This document shows positions 20,035 to 22,279 of a DNA stretch of 22,279 bases, piece by piece (the stretch's first letter is position 1; every line of letters begins with the position of its first letter). The notes below the pieces were generated by a model. It worked only from the letters and a program-made list of their open reading frames with translations, was not told the DNA's origin and searched no databases. This stretch comes from Candidatus Methylomirabilota bacterium (GTDB taxonomy: Bacteria; Methylomirabilota; Methylomirabilia; Methylomirabilales; JACQHM01), in NCBI GenBank assembly GCA_016199025.1, contig JACQHM010000243.1:1-22279 (forward strand). The letters run 5' to 3'. The position numbers were made by a program, and so were the translations under genes.

Positions 20035-20821
20035 AGACCGGATGCCCTTCTTCTCACACCTGGAGGAGCTGAGGAAGCGGCTCATCCGATCCTTGATCGC
20101 CATCGGCGTCGGCTTCCTCCTGACCTTCAATTTCTCCGAGTGGGTCCTGGGCCTCCTCAAGCGGCCGATGACGACCAACCTGACCTTCCAGCGGACCTAT
20201 CCCTTCCTGACAGCCACCCGCGGACAGAACGTGGACCTCGTGTTCCTGGCGCCGGCGGAGGCCTTCTGGATGCACCTGAAGATCGCCTTCTTCTCCGGCC
20301 TTCTCTTAGCCACCCCCTTTGTCCTCTATCAGATCTGGAGGTTCGTCGAGCCGGGGCTCCTCCCCCGGGAGAAGCGGTACGTCCTTCCTTTCATCCTGTT
20401 GGGGACTGTTTTCTTCTTCATCGGCCTCCTCTTTTGTTTCTACATCGTCCTCCCCTTCGCCCTCCACTTTCTCCTGACCTACAAGACTGAACACCTGAAG
20501 CCCATGATCTCCATCGGGAACTACGTGGACTTCACCGTCAAGTTCCTGTTGGCCTTCGGCGCCATCTTCGAGCTCCCCCTCTTGATCGGCCTGGCATCCA
20601 TGATGGGCCTGGTCACCCCTCAGTTCCTCGCCAGGAACCGGAAGTACGCCATCCTCTTCAACTTCGTCGTCGCCGCCATCCTCACCCCGACCCCGGACGT
20701 CTTCAACCAGACCTTGATGGCCCTCCCCATGTGCCTCCTGTACGAGGTTGGGATCCTGGCGGCCAGGCTGGTCAGCAGGGGGAAGGGGCGGGCCGCCGAA
20801 GAGGCGGCCGAGACGGCCTAG
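20027..20821 (+). CDS. tatC: Sec-independent translocase subunit TatC
   Basis: TatC is the membrane receptor that binds the twin-arginine signal peptide. The 264-residue protein has the cytoplasmic N-terminus FFSHLEELRKRLI, six hydrophobic helices, the first periplasmic loop with a somewhat extended insert (around 50-75), and the conserved cytoplasmic QIWRFVEPGLLPREKR with its key Glu. GAIFELPLLIGL and ILTPTPDVFNQTLMALP in the last helices are also typical. ATG 20027 overlaps the tatA/B stop; ATG 20042 is a possible alternative. The pair is cotranscribed from the promoter at 19591. It provides a route for folded, cofactor-containing exported proteins. Confidence 0.96.
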   Translation: MPEDRMPFFSHLEELRKRLIRSLIAIGVGFLLTFNFSEWVLGLLKRPMTTNLTFQRTYPFLTATRGQNVDLVFLAPAEAFWMHLKIAFFSGLLLATPFVLYQIWRFVEPGLLPREKRYVLPFILLGTVFFFIGLLFCFYIVLPFALHFLLTYKTEHLKPMISIGNYVDFTVKFLLAFGAIFELPLLIGLASMMGLVTPQFLARNRKYAILFNFVVAAILTPTPDVFNQTLMALPMCLLYEVGILAARLVSRGKGRAAEEAAETA

Positions 20822-20862
20822 GAGGGTTGAAGGTCCCCCCGAGGTCGAGAGGAGAATGGCCG

Positions 20863-21792
20863 GTGGTCAAGAATCGGAAACCGTGGAGCATGGGAGGCTT
20901 TGTCCTCCTCGTCCTCCTGGCAAGCTGCGGAGAGCGGGAACCGTACAAACAGGTCAGGCTCTCGGAAACCGGCCGGAGTGAAGCCGCGGCTTCCAGCACG
21001 GGGGTCAAGGCCCCCCTCCAGGTGGCCGTCGCCCCGGTCATCTCCCCCCGGGAGAGCTTTACGCTCTATGCCGCCCTTCTCGAGTATGTCTCCAGGAAGC
21101 TGGATCGGCCGGTGGATTTCATCCAGCGCAGGACCTACGGCGAGATCAACGAGCTGATCCGATACGGTCACGCCGAGGTGGCCTTTGTCTGCGATTATGC
21201 CTACGTCGAGGGCGAGAGGGACTTCGGGATGGAAATCCTCGTTGCCCCTGTCGTCATGGGGAAGACGGCCTACCACTCCTACATCATCGTCCCCAAGGAG
21301 AGCGACGCCCGAAACCTGTACGATCTGAAAGGGAAAGCCTTTGCCTTCTCCGACCCCCTCTCCAGCTCCGGCTGGCTCTTCCCGACCCATCTCTTGCGGA
21401 GGATCGGCGAACATCCGAAGGCGTTCTTCAAACGTTACATCTTCACCTACAGCCATGACAACACCGTCAAGGCGGTGGCGGAGAAGCTGGTGGACGGCGG
21501 GGCGGTTGACAGCCTGGTGTACGAATTCATGGTGGCCCGGGATCCTCGCTATGGAGAGAAGACCAGGGTGATCCAGAAATCCCCGCCCTGGGGGAACCCG
21601 CCCGTCGTCGTCCATCCCAGGATCGATCCAAGCGTAAGGGAACGGCTGAAACAGATCTTCCTCACCATGCATGAAGACGAGGAGGGGAGGAAGGTCCTCG
21701 CTCCTCTCATGATCGACCGCTTCACCCTGCCGAACGATCGGGCCTACGAGGATGTCCGCAGGATGGCCGCCCTGGCCAGGGAGCGACAATGA
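20863..21792 (+). CDS. PhnD-like periplasmic binding lipoprotein
   Basis: The 309-residue protein belongs to the phosphate/phosphite/phosphonate-binding (PhnD-like) solute-binding family. The N-terminus has a lipoprotein signal with lipobox LASC (Cys22). The binding domain runs from about residue 53: LQVAVAPVISPRESFTLYAAL, DRPVDFIQRRTYGEINELI, VAFVCDYAYV, the DLKGKAFAFSDPLSSSG segment, then AVDSLVYEF. GTG 20863 is chosen because AGAGGAGA precedes it and gives the full signal; ATG 20890 is possible. No permease or ATPase follows. Instead the gene overlaps a membrane sensor gene by ATGA, so it more likely acts as a ligand-sensing partner than in transport. The ligand is unknown. Confidence 0.87.
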   Translation: MVKNRKPWSMGGFVLLVLLASCGEREPYKQVRLSETGRSEAAASSTGVKAPLQVAVAPVISPRESFTLYAALLEYVSRKLDRPVDFIQRRTYGEINELIRYGHAEVAFVCDYAYVEGERDFGMEILVAPVVMGKTAYHSYIIVPKESDARNLYDLKGKAFAFSDPLSSSGWLFPTHLLRRIGEHPKAFFKRYIFTYSHDNTVKAVAEKLVDGGAVDSLVYEFMVARDPRYGEKTRVIQKSPPWGNPPVVVHPRIDPSVRERLKQIFLTMHEDEEGRKVLAPLMIDRFTLPNDRAYEDVRRMAALARERQ

Positions 21793-22279
21793 GGCCGTTT
21801 GATCTCTGGCCCCGACTCCGATCCTGGCTCCTCTCCTTTAGCGTCCGGGTGAAGATCATGGGGATCGCCCTGGGGGTGATCCTCCTCCTGGGCCTGGTCG
21901 TCACCTTCCAAGTCCGGGCCACGTTGAAGGCCACGTTGAAGGAGGAGCTCCGGCGGCGGGGCGGCTCTGTCGCCAGGGACATCGCCGGGCGGGCCGCTGA
22001 CCTGATCTTGACAGATAACCTCTTCGCCCTGAACGAGCTGGTCAGAGAGGCCATGGAGACCGACCATGATGTCCGGTATGTCTTCGTCGTTGATCAGGCC
22101 AAGAACCTGCTGGTCCACACCTTCGGCCAGCACTTCCCGGCCGGGCTCCTGGAGGCCAATGCCGTCCTGCCCGGGGAGCGGTTCAAGATCGAGATCCTGG
22201 AGACGGAAGAAGGGTTGATCCACGACGTGGCCGCCCCGATCCTGGAGGGGAGGGTGGGAACCGTGCGGGTGGGGATGTC
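21789..22279 (+). CDS. Membrane sensor protein, N-terminal part (3' end outside window), probable histidine kinase
   Basis: The start ATG 21789 overlaps the stop of the binding-protein gene. The 163 visible codons encode a short cytoplasmic lead, a membrane helix (about 19-46, with KIMGIALGVILLLGLVVTF) and an extracytoplasmic sensor region. That region includes GGSVARDIAGRAADLILTDNLFALNELV, DHDVRYVFVVDQAKNLLVHTF and a strand pattern ending VGTVRVGM. This resembles the double Cache/PAS-like sensing domains of histidine kinases and chemoreceptors. The catalytic part is outside the window, so kinase, cyclase or chemoreceptor identity is not shown. Coupling with a PhnD-like lipoprotein suggests it reads that protein's ligand state. 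Confidence 0.75.
   Translation, partial: MRPFDLWPRLRSWLLSFSVRVKIMGIALGVILLLGLVVTFQVRATLKATLKEELRRRGGSVARDIAGRAADLILTDNLFALNELVREAMETDHDVRYVFVVDQAKNLLVHTFGQHFPAGLLEANAVLPGERFKIEILETEEGLIHDVAAPILEGRVGTVRVGM

Noticed and set aside
20818..21789. 323-codon - strand frame opposite the PhnD-like gene
   Set aside because: The + strand gene has a lipobox and a recognisable binding-protein domain. The opposing frame has none.

Overview
The window is GC-rich and every supported gene lies on the + strand. The content (TatA/B and TatC, HflK/HflC, lipoproteins, a CcmF relative, a periplasmic blue-copper protein) indicates a didermal, respiring bacterium, probably from an uncultivated lineage. NC10/Methylomirabilota, Nitrospirota or a deltaproteobacterial group would all fit. 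The sequence alone does not decide, and no rRNA or tRNA gene is present.

Layout. 1-459: the end of a PiT phosphate permease. 468-735: a regulatory cassette made of a sigma-70 promoter, a yybP-ykoY (Mn2+) riboswitch aptamer and an intrinsic terminator, followed by a small exported protein. 1292-7510: a dense run encoding a CaCA-type cation exchanger, a double-domain universal stress protein, a small zinc-finger protein, a DksA/TraR protein, HtpX protease, a cupredoxin, a lone acyl carrier protein, an internally deleted CcmF and a DoxX protein. 7638-9140: a small PGPGW-type membrane-protein gene split by a complete IS630-family element with a TA target duplication. 9142-11926: HflK, HflC, a TFIIB-type zinc-ribbon protein and a bacterioferritin-like diiron protein. 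11973-13212: a decayed zone with a lipoprotein gene carrying an in-frame stop, a glycosyltransferase gene cut to its first 65 codons, and a second copy of the riboswitch cassette. 13213-15820: a GDT1/UPF0016 manganese exporter, purC and a Sua5-type tsaC. 15821-16135: an intergenic region with a promoter, a terminator and an inverted short-period repeat. 16136-19509: an APC permease, a small membrane protein, two universal stress proteins and a DUF2062 protein. 19591-20821: tatA/B and tatC with their own promoter. 20863-22279: a PhnD-like binding lipoprotein coupled to a membrane sensor that runs off the window.

The most interesting signal is the pair of related riboswitch cassettes about 12 kb apart. 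Each contains a consensus promoter, the GGGGAGTAG and CGAGACCTTT aptamer motifs, and a terminator whose 5' arm is also the 3' strand of aptamer helix P1. This is the architecture of a metal-sensing transcriptional ON switch. One copy lies upstream of a GDT1/UPF0016 Mn exporter, a known target class. The other lies upstream of a small exported protein and a CaCA exchanger. Homology extends past both the promoter and the terminator, and copy 2 begins exactly where a glycosyltransferase gene is cut off, which suggests the cassette moved or was duplicated as a unit.

The other main theme is gene decay and small-scale rearrangement: the IS630 insertion, the in-frame CcmF deletion, the nonsense codon in the lipoprotein gene and the truncated glycosyltransferase. 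Three intergenic regions also carry inverted arrays of 6-10 bp motifs.
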